Below are positions 35,818 through 44,950 of a DNA stretch of 64,000 bases, piece by piece. Below the pieces are notes generated by a model that saw only the letters and a list, made by a program, of their open reading frames with translations, did not search any database and was not told the origin of the DNA. The position numbers and the translations under genes were made by a program. The first letter of the stretch is position 1. Each line of letters begins with the position of its first letter. Source of the DNA: Haliscomenobacter sp. (GTDB lineage: Bacteria; Bacteroidota; Bacteroidia; Chitinophagales; Saprospiraceae); NCBI GenBank assembly GCA_016707205.1, contig JADJHZ010000017.1:1-64000 (forward strand), given 5' to 3'.

Positions 35818-36687
35818 CTAGTTTTCCTGAGCAGTGATCTGCGTCACTGCCAGGGAATTTTTCACATTGTCGGCTATCTTGCGAAGAAGGTCTTCTGTAG
35901 AGTCGTTTCGAACGTCGGCCTGCTTAAACCAGGCGCCGTAGTCGATCCGCAACCCCACGGAAGCATGATACCCGGGCGCAACAGATACAACCTGAGGAGC
36001 TGGCAACTCGATGGTTTGAAAAAACGCCCCGCCGGAAGCGAATTCCAGCACCCGGGGGATCGTGTCGGCGGACCCGTTGCCGGGGAAAACCGAGAGCTTG
36101 GCGTCCAGATACCCTGTTCCCAGAACCCATAGCGGGTCTGCTTGTGGGCTCAAAGGGTGGCCCGTTGGGGCAGAGGCGGGGTCGGCATCCCGGGCCGGGG
36201 CGCCAATTCCGAGGGTCAGGCGAACGCCTTTGATTTTGCCGCCTTGTATAAAGGTCCCCAAAACCTTTCTGGACAGGGAAGCGGGGGTAGCCAGCGCAAA
36301 ATTGTTTTCCACTTCAAATTTCAAGCTATCGCTTCCTGAGACCCATTTCCGGAGAAGTAACTCCTCCCCCACCCCAATTTCGGCGCCGCCTTCCGTAAGC
36401 AAGTGGAGTTCGCTGATGTAAAACCGGATATCCTTGAACCGGATCATATTGCCCGCTCCATCGGGGTATGCGCTGGCGTTCAACGTCAGATTCAGCAGCG
36501 TATCACCCACCGTATATTTATGAAGGAGGTCCAGACGGAGCTGAGGATACTGGCAGCAGGAGGAACAAGCTTTTTCTGCTTCCACCGAGAAATTAATGGC
36601 TTGCACGTCGAGGCAGCCTTCTTCCCGTACTGCGCAGCCCCAGGCGCCCAGGAACAGGAACAAACCGATAAGGCCCCATCTATCCAT
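35818..36687 (-). CDS. MbnP family lipoprotein (copy B)
   Basis: 289 residues from MDRWGLIGLF, lipobox GAWGC (Cys18); a start seven codons upstream is possible. It shares the MbnP plan (IRFKDIRFYISELHLLTEGG, KIKGVRLTLGIGAPA, GHPLSPQADPLWVLGTGYLDAK) but has only one Trp (Trp187) where copy A has WSW. A Cys cluster CSSCC at 41-45, absent in copy A, could bind metal or form disulphides. It is the first of two MbnP-like genes in the operon, and its start overlaps the exonuclease gene end. Confidence 0.75.
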   Translation of the reverse strand: MDRWGLIGLFLFLGAWGCAVREEGCLDVQAINFSVEAEKACSSCCQYPQLRLDLLHKYTVGDTLLNLTLNASAYPDGAGNMIRFKDIRFYISELHLLTEGGAEIGVGEELLLRKWVSGSDSLKFEVENNFALATPASLSRKVLGTFIQGGKIKGVRLTLGIGAPARDADPASAPTGHPLSPQADPLWVLGTGYLDAKLSVFPGNGSADTIPRVLEFASGGAFFQTIELPAPQVVSVAPGYHASVGLRIDYGAWFKQADVRNDSTEDLLRKIADNVKNSLAVTQITAQEN

Positions 36688-37510
36688 CCTTGCGCTGTTC
36701 TTTCTCATAATCGCGGACCAGCTTTTTGACTATTTGCTTCAACTGGGAGGTAAATTCCTTATTTAAGATCCAGTTGTAGTATTGTTTGTCGTTGAAAAGG
36801 ACCTCCGCGGCGGGCTGACCGTTGTATTTGCCAAAATTAAAAACCACTGTCCCGTCGGCGTCGACGCGCAATTTCTGCGTGGCGTCCAGGAACTTGGTAT
36901 CGTTGGTGAAGTCGTGCAGGGCTTTCACCTCCGGGACAATGGGAGCGGAGATGACCGCGCCTTGATCGTCGATAAAGTCCACCTCCTGGTAACGGTCCAA
37001 CTGGCCGAAAAACACGTCGATGGTCGCTCGTACATCTGCCATGGCGTCGTGCGCGTCGTCGTGTTCCTTGTTGCAATAAAACTTAAGGGCGGCTTTCAGG
37101 GTGCGGGGCTCCATTTTATAAAAGATCCGCTGGACGTCAATGGTCCGGCGCCGGGACATATCCAACTCGATACCCACCCTGGCAAACTCTTCCATCAGCA
37201 TGGGAATATCGAAGCGATTGGAGTTGTAGCCGGCAAAATCCGCCTCTCCGATAAACTCCCGGAGCTTGGGAGCCACCTGAACGAAGGTCGGCTTTTTGGC
37301 CACATCTTTAGAAGAGATGCCATGCACCAGCATCGCTTCCAGGGAGATCGGGATGCCGGGGTTAATCAGCATCGTCAGTTCCTGCGGTTCTTTGCCATCC
37401 TTGGAATATTTGATCATGGCGATCTGCAGGATGCGGTCGGTCACGACATTCAGCCCGGTGGCTTCGATGTCGAGAAAAATAAGGTCGCGGTCGAGGGACA
37501 AGGTCATCAT
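36680..37510 (-). CDS. DEDDh 3'-5' exonuclease (DNA polymerase III epsilon-like)
   Basis: 276 residues. The exonuclease fold has FLDIEATGL (Asp14, Glu16), NSNRFDIPML (central Asp) and the ExoIII epsilon motif HDAMADVRAT (His, Asp). All four catalytic acids are present. A C-terminal module of about 100 residues with VVFNFGKYNGQPAAEVL and YYNWILNKEF is typical of the Bacteroidota version and may bind DNA. It is a housekeeping nuclease whose gene overlaps the MbnP-like gene by 8 bp, so the copper operon may be read from the same promoter. Confidence 0.9.
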   Translation of the reverse strand: MMTLSLDRDLIFLDIEATGLNVVTDRILQIAMIKYSKDGKEPQELTMLINPGIPISLEAMLVHGISSKDVAKKPTFVQVAPKLREFIGEADFAGYNSNRFDIPMLMEEFARVGIELDMSRRRTIDVQRIFYKMEPRTLKAALKFYCNKEHDDAHDAMADVRATIDVFFGQLDRYQEVDFIDDQGAVISAPIVPEVKALHDFTNDTKFLDATQKLRVDADGTVVFNFGKYNGQPAAEVLFNDKQYYNWILNKEFTSQLKQIVKKLVRDYEKEQRKDG

Positions 37511-37515
37511 GATGC

Positions 37516-37576
37516 TGGTTGAGTGGGTGAGTGGTTGGTGGTTGGTGGTTGGTGGTTAGTGGGTGATGGGTGGTGC
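37516..37576. repeat. GGTGGTT heptamer array
   Basis: About seven GTGGTTG/GGTGGTT units and degenerate GTGGGTG in the 73-bp gap between ApbE and the exonuclease gene, both on the minus strand. Confidence 0.85.
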
Positions 37577-37583
37577 GGTAATG

Positions 37584-38633
37584 CTATTTTTTATTTGGGA
37601 AAAGGCGTTCCAGGCCGCGGGAATATTTCACGGACATCGTGCCGTTGGGTTCGCCGATGATGAAGTAGGCTTCGAGGTTTTCCATGCGTTCGATCATGGC
37701 CATGCCTTTTTCGGGGCCAAGAACCATGCAGGCCGTGGCGTAGGCGTCGGCGGTCATGGCATCTGGGGCAAAAACGGAGGCGCTAAGCAGGGCGTTTCGC
37801 TCCGGAAAGCCGGTATGGGGATTGATGGTATGGCTGTACTTGACGCCTTCTACCTGATAAAACTTCCGGTAATTACCGGAGGTAGCCAACGCACGGTCGA
37901 TCAGCGGTACGGTAGTGAAGATCTCGTCTGTTTTGCCGTCTTCTTTTGGTGTGTTGATCCCAATGGTCCAGGGCTGGCTGCGGGGGTTGAGCCCTTTGGC
38001 AATCACCTCGCCGCCGATGTCCACCAGGAAGGCGGTCACGCCTTTGCTTTCCAGGATGCGGCCCACTTCATCCACGCCATACCCCTGGGCAATGGCGTTG
38101 AAATCGAGCTGGACGCCCGGGGCCGCTTTTCGAAGGAGGACGGAATCGCTACCTACCGGGACCATCTGAATTTTATTCAGGCCCACCAGCTGGCGCAGCG
38201 AGTCGACCTTCAGGCTATCGATCCGGTCCACTTTCTTTGGTTTCACCCCAAACCCCCAATAAGAAACCAAAGGCATCACGGTAGGGTCGAAGGCGCCATT
38301 GCTCGCTACATATACTTCCCGGGATTTAACGAAATTGGTCAGAAAATGCCGGGCACTTACCGGCAAAACAACATCCAGGGCCGGGGTGGAATTAAACCGG
38401 GAGATGATCGAGGTGTCCAGGTAGGTCGACGCTTCTCGGTTCAGATCCAGCAGAAAGGCTTCGATCTCGGGGGTGAAGTCGCGCTGCAGGGAATCGGCGT
38501 AAGTTACCCGGTAGTAGGTGCCCATCGCATCGCCTTCCAGGGTGATATAATCAACGTTCGGTTTTTTTTCCGGCTGGCACCCGAAAAAGAGGGCCGCGGC
38601 AATCCAAAAAAGAAAGAGTCCTAAACGCGGCAT
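37584..38633 (-). CDS. apbE: FAD:protein FMN transferase (ApbE), lipoprotein
   Basis: Attaches FMN covalently to periplasmic flavoproteins such as Nqr/Rnf subunits (family role). 349 residues from MPRLGLFLFW with lipobox ALFFGC. Motifs are MGTYYRVTYADSL (FAD), FLVDIGGEVIAKG, YSHTINPHTGFPE (metal/substrate) and AMTADAYATACMVLG. The longer open frame lacks a signal at its start. DoxX lies four bases upstream, which suggests cotranscription. Confidence 0.93.
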   Translation of the reverse strand: MPRLGLFLFWIAAALFFGCQPEKKPNVDYITLEGDAMGTYYRVTYADSLQRDFTPEIEAFLLDLNREASTYLDTSIISRFNSTPALDVVLPVSARHFLTNFVKSREVYVASNGAFDPTVMPLVSYWGFGVKPKKVDRIDSLKVDSLRQLVGLNKIQMVPVGSDSVLLRKAAPGVQLDFNAIAQGYGVDEVGRILESKGVTAFLVDIGGEVIAKGLNPRSQPWTIGINTPKEDGKTDEIFTTVPLIDRALATSGNYRKFYQVEGVKYSHTINPHTGFPERNALLSASVFAPDAMTADAYATACMVLGPEKGMAMIERMENLEAYFIIGEPNGTMSVKYSRGLERLFPNKK

Positions 38634-38637
38634 CTTA

Positions 38638-39036
38638 TTATTTTTTTGCACGAAGTTGCGCATCAACAGAATACCAGCCTGGTCCGGTAAGTAAAAGACT
38701 TGCATAGACCGCCAGATACAAAAACGCCAGTTCCATCTCGCTGTAGGGTTCTCCCCAATGCGAATAAAAAGCGGCCACCAGCATCGTGACGATCAAAGGG
38801 ATCAAGGCCCATCGGGTCCATAATCCAATCACCAGAAACGCTGCGCAGATCACTTCGGCAAACGTGGCTAATCCTAAAGACGCCACAGGCCCCAACCCGA
38901 AGGGGTCAGCAAAACGGATCTCGGCATCGCCAAACAAACGACCGATCTTCCGGAAGCCATGCCCGGCAATCATCGATACGCCAAACACGACGCGCAGCAA
39001 AAGCAAGGCCCAATCGATGTTTTTTGAGTACGGCAT
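38638..39036 (-). CDS. DoxX family membrane protein
   Basis: 132 residues with four transmembrane helices. The first has the DoxX pattern LLLRVVFGVSMIAGHGFRKIG, and FAEVICAAFLVIGLWTRWALIPL follows. The family is linked to quinone/redox functions at the membrane, but no reaction is certain. It is the first gene of a pair with apbE. Confidence 0.88.
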   Translation of the reverse strand: MPYSKNIDWALLLLRVVFGVSMIAGHGFRKIGRLFGDAEIRFADPFGLGPVASLGLATFAEVICAAFLVIGLWTRWALIPLIVTMLVAAFYSHWGEPYSEMELAFLYLAVYASLLLTGPGWYSVDAQLRAKK

Positions 39037-39203
39037 AGTTTATGGTTATTGATTAAGGGTTCAAAGGCTTAATGCGCAAAGGGGAAGGATGCGTTTTAGG
39101 CATAAGGGGAAAATTTGCTTCGCAAAAGTAAACACTCTCAGACAGGAATTCCACTGCGCGATGGGGAATCTTCGCTATTTTCGCCGAAACATCGAAGAAA
39201 CCA

Positions 39204-40775
39204 ATGGAACGGCGAATCAGCGAATGGAGATGGTACAAGGTAGCGGCATGGCTATTTTTGGCTGGGATGCTGCTATTTTTGGGGAAAGCGCCCTTGTACC
39301 TGGAGGAACCCCGCCGGGCGCTGGTAGCCATAGAGATGCTGGCTTCCGGCAACTATTGGGCGTCGACGCTATTTGGGGAGTGGTACTACAACAAGCCGCC
39401 GCTGTTCAACTGGGTGTTGCTCCTTTTTGCCTGGCTGGGCGGAGGGTTTCGCGAATGGGCGTTGCGGCTGCCTACGGTGTTGTCGGTGGCGGGGTTGGCG
39501 GTATTGCTGTTCCTTTTCGGAAAAAAGTATGTCAGCGCCCGCTTTGGGATGGTGTCGGCCTTGCTTCTGGTCAGTTTCAGCGCGGTGTTGTTTTACTTCA
39601 GCGCCCTGGCGGAGATCGATCTGTTTTATGCGCTGCTTGTTTTTGGCGGATGGTTAGCCATGTACCATTTGGGGGGGCGGAAGCAGTATGGGCTTATGTT
39701 TTTCCTGGTATACCTGAGCTGCGCGCTTGGGGTGATGGCCAAAGGGTTGCCTTCTCTGGCATTTACCGCGCTTTCCCTGCTCGCCTATTTCGTGGATACC
39801 CGGCGCTTCAGGGTGCTGTTTTCGCTGCCGCATATCGCAGGTATCCTCTTTCTGGCCGCCCTCCTGGGCGGATATGCCTGGAAATACGCCCAATACAACA
39901 ACCCCTGGTACCTGCTGGAGACCCTGGTAGGGGAATCGGCCGACAGGACGGCAGCCTCCAATTCAGCGCTGGCTTTCTTCCGGCAGTTGGTCATTTTTCC
40001 GCTGGATGTGTTCAAAGACCTGCTTCCGGGCGGGCTGTTGGCGGTATTCCTTTTCCGGCGGGATGCACGGGATTTACTGTTTCAGCGGCATCCGTTCATC
40101 CGGTTTTGCGCGCTGATGCTGCTGGTCAATATCGCGCTGTACTGGCTATCGCCGGGCACGCGCATCCGGTATGTGTACCCATTATTTCCTTTCGCAGCCT
40201 GTATCCTGGCCTGGGGATACGAGCGGCGGGGCGAAGCGGCGGTCTGGGCTGGCCGTTTTTTCCGTACATCGGCTGGCGCCTTAACCGGCCTGTTTGCGCT
40301 GGGCGCCCTGGCCCTGCCTTTTATACCTGATTTCCGTTTTATTCCCTATATCTGGCCGGCATCTGTAGGCTTCGCGCTGGCCTTTGCCGGGTTGTGGTTC
40401 GCCTGGCGCCGGAGTCCGGATAAGTCGCTTGCTGTTCTTTTTATTGCCCTGGGGGCGGCCCGGCTTTTGTTTGATCTGACGGTTCTCCCTCAACGCGCCC
40501 ACGACACCGAAGCGCAGCGCAATAAAGAGCTGGCCTCCGCCATCCACCAACTTACCGGCGACCGCCCTTTGTACCTCTACGGAGAAGAAAAAGTGATTTC
40601 CTTCACCACCAGCTTCTACCTCAACCGCCTGCGCCGGCAACCCATCCGGCTCCAGGATCAGCTCCAGCGCGGACCATACTACCTCATGCCTTTAGACATG
40701 ACCGGCAAACGGGACTCCGTTTTATTGCGGTTCGAATACGGGAGGAGGGAGAAGGGGTTGGTTATTAGACGTTAG
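39204..40775 (+). CDS. ArnT-like membrane glycosyltransferase (GT39/PMT family)
   Basis: 523 residues with about 12 transmembrane helices. The N-terminal catalytic loop has YLEEPRRALVAIEML and the conserved YYNKPPLFNWVLL. Such enzymes move a sugar from a lipid-phosphate carrier to lipid A, protein or polymer at the periplasmic face; the acceptor is unknown. The C-terminus is a soluble domain (RPLYLYGEEKVISF). The stop codon lies inside the heptamer array that follows. It is the first gene of the envelope-rich region. Confidence 0.88.
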   Translation: MERRISEWRWYKVAAWLFLAGMLLFLGKAPLYLEEPRRALVAIEMLASGNYWASTLFGEWYYNKPPLFNWVLLLFAWLGGGFREWALRLPTVLSVAGLAVLLFLFGKKYVSARFGMVSALLLVSFSAVLFYFSALAEIDLFYALLVFGGWLAMYHLGGRKQYGLMFFLVYLSCALGVMAKGLPSLAFTALSLLAYFVDTRRFRVLFSLPHIAGILFLAALLGGYAWKYAQYNNPWYLLETLVGESADRTAASNSALAFFRQLVIFPLDVFKDLLPGGLLAVFLFRRDARDLLFQRHPFIRFCALMLLVNIALYWLSPGTRIRYVYPLFPFAACILAWGYERRGEAAVWAGRFFRTSAGALTGLFALGALALPFIPDFRFIPYIWPASVGFALAFAGLWFAWRRSPDKSLAVLFIALGAARLLFDLTVLPQRAHDTEAQRNKELASAIHQLTGDRPLYLYGEEKVISFTTSFYLNRLRRQPIRLQDQLQRGPYYLMPLDMTGKRDSVLLRFEYGRREKGLVIRR

Positions 40776-40799
40776 TGGTTGGTGGTTAGTGGTTGGTGG
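40771..40799. repeat. GTGGTTG/GTGGTTA heptamer array
   Basis: Begins at the TAG stop of the GT39 gene (TTAGTGGTTGGTGGTTAGTGG). Directly followed by the CGTACAT array. Confidence 0.8.
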
Positions 40800-40807
40800 C
40801 TCACGTC

Positions 40808-40892
40808 TCGTACATCATACCTCGTACATCGTACCTCGTACATCGTACATCGTACCTCGTACATCGTACATCGTACCTCGTACCTCGTACAT
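40808..40892. repeat. CGTACAT/CGTACCT heptamer array
   Basis: Twelve nearly perfect tandem heptamers, alternating CGTACAT and CGTACCT with one CATACCT. It is the cleanest tandem repeat in the window, and no protein is encoded. Confidence 0.92.
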
Positions 40893-40943
40893 CAAAATTC
40901 CCCGATTAACCGTATACTTGCAGATAAATAACTTCACGGCAGC

Positions 40944-42974
40944 ATGCAGTTTTTGTATCCGTTGTTTTTAGTGGGCGCGTTGAGTCTGGCGATTCCGGTC
41001 ATCCTGCACTTGTTTTACTTCAGGAGGTTCAAGAAGGTATATTTCACCAATGTGCGGTTTTTGAAAGAAGTGAAGGAGGAAACGAGCTCCCGCTCGCGGC
41101 TTCGGAATTTGCTGGTATTGCTGATGCGGCTGCTGGCGTTCCTTTTTTTGGTGCTGGCGTTTGCGCAGCCGTTTATTCCCAGAGGCGAAGCGGTGAAGAA
41201 GGGGATCAAAGCGGTGAGCGTATACGTAGACAATTCCTTCAGCATGAGCGCCTTAAGCCAGGACGTACCCTTGCTGGAACAGGCAAAATCGCGGGCGCGG
41301 GAGATCGTCAAATCCTATAATACGGAAGACCGTTTCCAGGTGATCAGCAACGAGTTTTCGGGGCGGCAGCAGCGGCTGATCAGCCAGGAGGACGCGCTGG
41401 CCGCCATCGAGGAGATCCGCCTGACGCCGGACGCCCGCAATTTGTCGGCCGTTCTGGAGCGGCAAAAACAGGCCCTTTCCCTGGGCAAAACCGACAACCT
41501 GGTCGCTTACCAGCTTTCGGATTTTCAAAAGAGCGCCTGCGACATTGCTCAATACGCCGACTCTACCGTCGAATTGAACCTGATGCCCCTGCAGGCGGTA
41601 AGGGAGCGCAACATCAGTATCGACTCCGTATGGTTTGAAGCGCCGGTCCAGATGCTTAATCAAACCAACCCGCTGTTCATTCGCCTGCGCAACCACAGCG
41701 ACGAGCCGGCAGAGAATATCCGTTTGTCGATCCAATACGAAGGGCAGACCAAACCGGTGGGAGAATTCGCCATCCCGCCCCGTTCTACGGTTACGGATAC
41801 GTTTAACCTCACCCTCCTGCGCACCGGCTGGAGGGAAGCCAAACTTTCCCTGACCGACTACCCCATTCAGTTTGACGACCACTTCTTCTTCAGCTTTCAG
41901 GTTGCCGAGAAGGTCCGGGTGCTCACGATTTACGAAGGCAATAATAACCGGTACCTGGATGCTGCATTGCGCGGACTGCCGCAGTTCGAATCGTCTCAGC
42001 AACCTATTCAGGGGCTGGATTACTCCAAATTTTCCGGCCAACAGCTGATCGTCCTCAACGATGTGACCACGATTTCCTCGGGCTTGGGTTCGGAGCTGCT
42101 CCGCTACACCGATCAAGGGGGGAATGTACTGGTTTTCCCCAACCGCAACCTCAACCTGGCCAACCTGCGGGAATTCATGAAGACCTTCTCGGCAAGCGAG
42201 CCGCAGGAGTTTGAGCAGCGTCAGCGCCAGGTAAGCGAGGTGAATACGGAAGAATTCATTTTTAAGGATGTATTTGAGAACAAAAGCGCCAACCTTCGTC
42301 TGCCTTCCGTCAAGGGCAGCTTCCGTTTTTCGCGCGGCGCCGGGCAGCAAGGCGAGCCCTTGCTTAGCTTCCGGGACGGGGGGCTTTACCTGAGTAAATT
42401 CAAAACCGGCAAAGGCCACTTGTATGTTTGCGCCGCGCCGCTGGCGGAAGAGTTCAACAACCTCGTCAGCAATGGGGAGATTTTTATCCCTATGCTCTAT
42501 AAAATGGCGATCTCTGCGGGAAATGACCTGCGCATTGCGTATACCATTGGCCGCGACGAGCTGCTCGAAGCCCGCCATCAGGGGGGCGGCGCCGAAATGG
42601 TCTATAAAATGAAGGGGCTGGAAGAAGAATTCATCCCCGAGCAGCGGATCGTTGGCAATTCGGTATACCTGGACGTCAACGGGCAGGTTCGGGAAGCCGG
42701 CCATTACCAGCTTTTCCTCCAGCCCGGAGAAACGGTACAGGAGTTCAGTTTTAATTACGACCGTAAAGAATCCGAACTGGAATATTTCGATGCTGAAGGC
42801 TTGAAAACGTATGCCGGGCCCTTGGCCAATGTGATTACCGCAACCGATGAAGCGGTGCTGGCAGCCAAAATCGAAGAACAAAGCCGGGGTATGGTGCTTT
42901 GGCGCTGGTGCATTATTCTGGCCCTGTTGTTCCTGGCAGCGGAGGTGTTTATCCTCCGTCTTTGGAAGGTTTAA
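40944..42974 (+). CDS. BatA domain protein (VWA-like membrane protein)
   Basis: 676 residues. Two N-terminal membrane helices have the BatA signature (LAIPVILHLFYFRR, then RNLLVLLMRLLAFLFLVLAFAQP). A VWA-like domain follows, with DNSFSM, a partial MIDAS. A large periplasmic beta region comes next, and a C-terminal helix (WRWCIILALLFLAAEVFIL). In Bacteroidota such proteins occur with aerotolerance (Bat) operons or alone. Exact function is unknown. It stands before the dihydroorotase homologue, 78 bp away. Confidence 0.85.
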   Translation: MQFLYPLFLVGALSLAIPVILHLFYFRRFKKVYFTNVRFLKEVKEETSSRSRLRNLLVLLMRLLAFLFLVLAFAQPFIPRGEAVKKGIKAVSVYVDNSFSMSALSQDVPLLEQAKSRAREIVKSYNTEDRFQVISNEFSGRQQRLISQEDALAAIEEIRLTPDARNLSAVLERQKQALSLGKTDNLVAYQLSDFQKSACDIAQYADSTVELNLMPLQAVRERNISIDSVWFEAPVQMLNQTNPLFIRLRNHSDEPAENIRLSIQYEGQTKPVGEFAIPPRSTVTDTFNLTLLRTGWREAKLSLTDYPIQFDDHFFFSFQVAEKVRVLTIYEGNNNRYLDAALRGLPQFESSQQPIQGLDYSKFSGQQLIVLNDVTTISSGLGSELLRYTDQGGNVLVFPNRNLNLANLREFMKTFSASEPQEFEQRQRQVSEVNTEEFIFKDVFENKSANLRLPSVKGSFRFSRGAGQQGEPLLSFRDGGLYLSKFKTGKGHLYVCAAPLAEEFNNLVSNGEIFIPMLYKMAISAGNDLRIAYTIGRDELLEARHQGGGAEMVYKMKGLEEEFIPEQRIVGNSVYLDVNGQVREAGHYQLFLQPGETVQEFSFNYDRKESELEYFDAEGLKTYAGPLANVITATDEAVLAAKIEEQSRGMVLWRWCIILALLFLAAEVFILRLWKV

Positions 42975-43027
42975 CCGGCGATCAAGGCTCTTGGTCGAGT
43001 TCCTTCATAGAGGCGCTATTTATTTTG

Positions 43028-43035
43028 TAAATTTG
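43028..43035 (+). promoter_or_regulatory. -7 box (TAAATTTG) upstream of the dihydroorotase homologue
   Basis: Exact TAnnTTTG, 18 bp before the ATG. The -33 position is not recognisable. Confidence 0.4.
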
Positions 43036-43052
43036 AAAAAAGCAATCAGGAC

Positions 43053-44321
43053 ATGAAACTGCTGATCCGGAAAGCGGTCGTCGTCGACCCCCATTCTCCG
43101 TACCATGGCAAGGTTTCTGATTTGTTCATCGAAAACGATACCGTGACCGGGATCGGATCCAACCTCAAACTGAAAGCCGACAAGGTGGTAGAAGCGGAAG
43201 GATGCCATGTCTCCCCGGGATGGGTAGATATAGGGGTTCAGGCCGGGGATCCGGGGTTCGAGCATCGGGAGGATCTGCGGTCCGCCGCCTTGGCCGCAGC
43301 GGCCGGAGGGTATACCGGGATTGGCGTTTTCCCCAACACCCAGCCGGTCATTCATGGCAAAGCGGAAGTAGCGTACCTGGTCACTCAGACTAAAGGTGGG
43401 CTGGTGGATTTATTCCCGATTGGCGCCATTTCTACGGATGGCGCCGGGAAACAGATCACCGAAATGATCGATATGCACCATGCCGGAGCAATTGCTTTTT
43501 CCGACGGCCAATCGGCATTACAGAACAATGGCCTGATGCTTCGGGCGCTGCAATATGTCCGCACTTTCGAAGGAATTGTCATTAACCGGCCCTACGACGA
43601 AGCGCTCGGCTTAGAAGGACAGATGCACGAAGGCGTCGTCAGCACGAGTCTGGGCTTGCGGGGCATTCCCAACCTGGCGGAAGACCTGATGACCCAAAGG
43701 GATATCTACCTCGCCGATTATGCCTGTTCCAGGATCCACTTGTTTGGGTTGTCTTCCGGGCACAGCGTCGATCTGGTCCGGAAAGCCAAGGCCAGGGGAT
43801 TGCAGGTAAGCTGCTCGGTCCCTGTTCTGAACCTGGCCTTCGACGACCGGGCCCTGGTCGAATTCGATTCCCATTTCAAAGTAATGCCCCCACTGCGCAG
43901 CCCGGAAGATCAGGAAGCGCTCAAAGCCGGGCTGAAAGACGGGGCTATCGACCTGATCGTTTCCAACCACACGCCTCTGGAGATCGAGTTGAAAATGCTG
44001 GAATTCCCCTATGCCGATTTTGGCGCCATCGGCATGGAAACCGCCTACGGATTGATGAACAAAGCCCTGGAAGGAATATTGACCACCGAAGAATTGGTGC
44101 GCAAGCTCGCGATCAACCCAAGGAAATTATTCGGTCTGGAACCGGTAAGCATCCGGGAAGGAGGGAAAGCCAACCTGACGTGCTTCCTCCCAGACCATCG
44201 CTGGGTCGTGCGCAGGGAACATCTAAAGTCAAAATCTGCCAGCAACCCGCTAATCGGAATGGAACTCAAAGGAAAAGTCCTGGGAGTGGTGAACAACGGA
44301 CAGGCTTGGTGGGCGGATTAA
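43053..44321 (+). CDS. Dihydroorotase-like amidohydrolase, probably non-catalytic (PyrC' type)
   Basis: 422 residues, the length and fold of class I dihydroorotase (amidohydrolase barrel, with GFEHREDL after the first strand). The metal-binding His-x-His after strand 1 is replaced: DIGVQAGDPG has Gly61 and Gln63 in place of the two His. The late Asp-His motif reads SNHTPLE instead of TDHAPH. It therefore probably does not catalyse the pyrimidine step. In other bacteria inactive PyrC' proteins scaffold aspartate transcarbamoylase. That role here is inference, as no pyrB is nearby. Confidence 0.85.
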   Translation: MKLLIRKAVVVDPHSPYHGKVSDLFIENDTVTGIGSNLKLKADKVVEAEGCHVSPGWVDIGVQAGDPGFEHREDLRSAALAAAAGGYTGIGVFPNTQPVIHGKAEVAYLVTQTKGGLVDLFPIGAISTDGAGKQITEMIDMHHAGAIAFSDGQSALQNNGLMLRALQYVRTFEGIVINRPYDEALGLEGQMHEGVVSTSLGLRGIPNLAEDLMTQRDIYLADYACSRIHLFGLSSGHSVDLVRKAKARGLQVSCSVPVLNLAFDDRALVEFDSHFKVMPPLRSPEDQEALKAGLKDGAIDLIVSNHTPLEIELKMLEFPYADFGAIGMETAYGLMNKALEGILTTEELVRKLAINPRKLFGLEPVSIREGGKANLTCFLPDHRWVVRREHLKSKSASNPLIGMELKGKVLGVVNNGQAWWAD

Positions 44322-44353
44322 AATTACTTTTTCACCTATTTAAACCAATACGC

Positions 44354-44926
44354 ATGAGCACGCTAGATTCTCCTATTCAAACTCAACCGCAGGTTTCGTA
44401 CCGCCCGGTAGGCGTCCGCTTTGGCCTGATCGCCTCCATGATCCTGATTGCCCTTGGGCTTGTCGCCCAGGTCGCCGGCTTGTCGGACCCCTCCAACCCT
44501 TCCGGCCCCGGCGGTATTGCGATGAACATCCTGACCTATGGCATTATGATCGCCGCTATCGTTATGGCGGTCAAACAGCACCGGGATACCGAACTGGGCG
44601 GGCTGATTTCTTTCAAGCGCGCCTTCGGACTCGGCATGTTTGTCATTCTGATCATTGGCGCCATCACGATGGTGTGGACTTTCGTCTATATGTCGTACAT
44701 CAATCCGGACATGGTGGACCAGATTATGGAAGCAGCCCAGGAAAAGCAGCAGGCGCAAGGACTCTCCGATGAGCAATTGGAAGCAGCCTCCGGCATGATG
44801 GGCATGATTATGAAGCCCTGGTTTATGGCCATCTCCGCGTTCGTAGGTACCCTTCTCATTGGACTGATCATCTCCCTGATCGTAGCCGCCATCATGAAGA
44901 AAGAAGCAAAGACCGCCGTGATGTAA
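44354..44926 (+). CDS. DUF4199 membrane protein (copy 1)
   Basis: 190 residues. Four transmembrane helices (about 25-45, 57-75, 97-118, 155-180) and a soluble loop with Met/Gln-rich sequence (IMEAAQEKQQAQGLSDEQL). This architecture is typical of the Bacteroidota-specific DUF4199 family. Function unknown. The start is the Met after the previous stop plus 32 bp. Confidence 0.78.
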   Translation: MSTLDSPIQTQPQVSYRPVGVRFGLIASMILIALGLVAQVAGLSDPSNPSGPGGIAMNILTYGIMIAAIVMAVKQHRDTELGGLISFKRAFGLGMFVILIIGAITMVWTFVYMSYINPDMVDQIMEAAQEKQQAQGLSDEQLEAASGMMGMIMKPWFMAISAFVGTLLIGLIISLIVAAIMKKEAKTAVM

Positions 44927-44950
44927 GGTTTAGTAGTCCAAGGTTTTTTT

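Noticed and set aside
40789..40971. Open frame with HTSYIVPRTSYIVPRT repeats over the CGTACAT array
   Set aside because: A 7-bp repeat stays open by chance in several frames, and the frame runs into the BatA start without its own signal.
41253..42881. 542-codon open frame antisense to the BatA-like gene
   Set aside because: No domain, no start context, and opposite a gene with clear membrane signatures; typical of high-GC complement frames.
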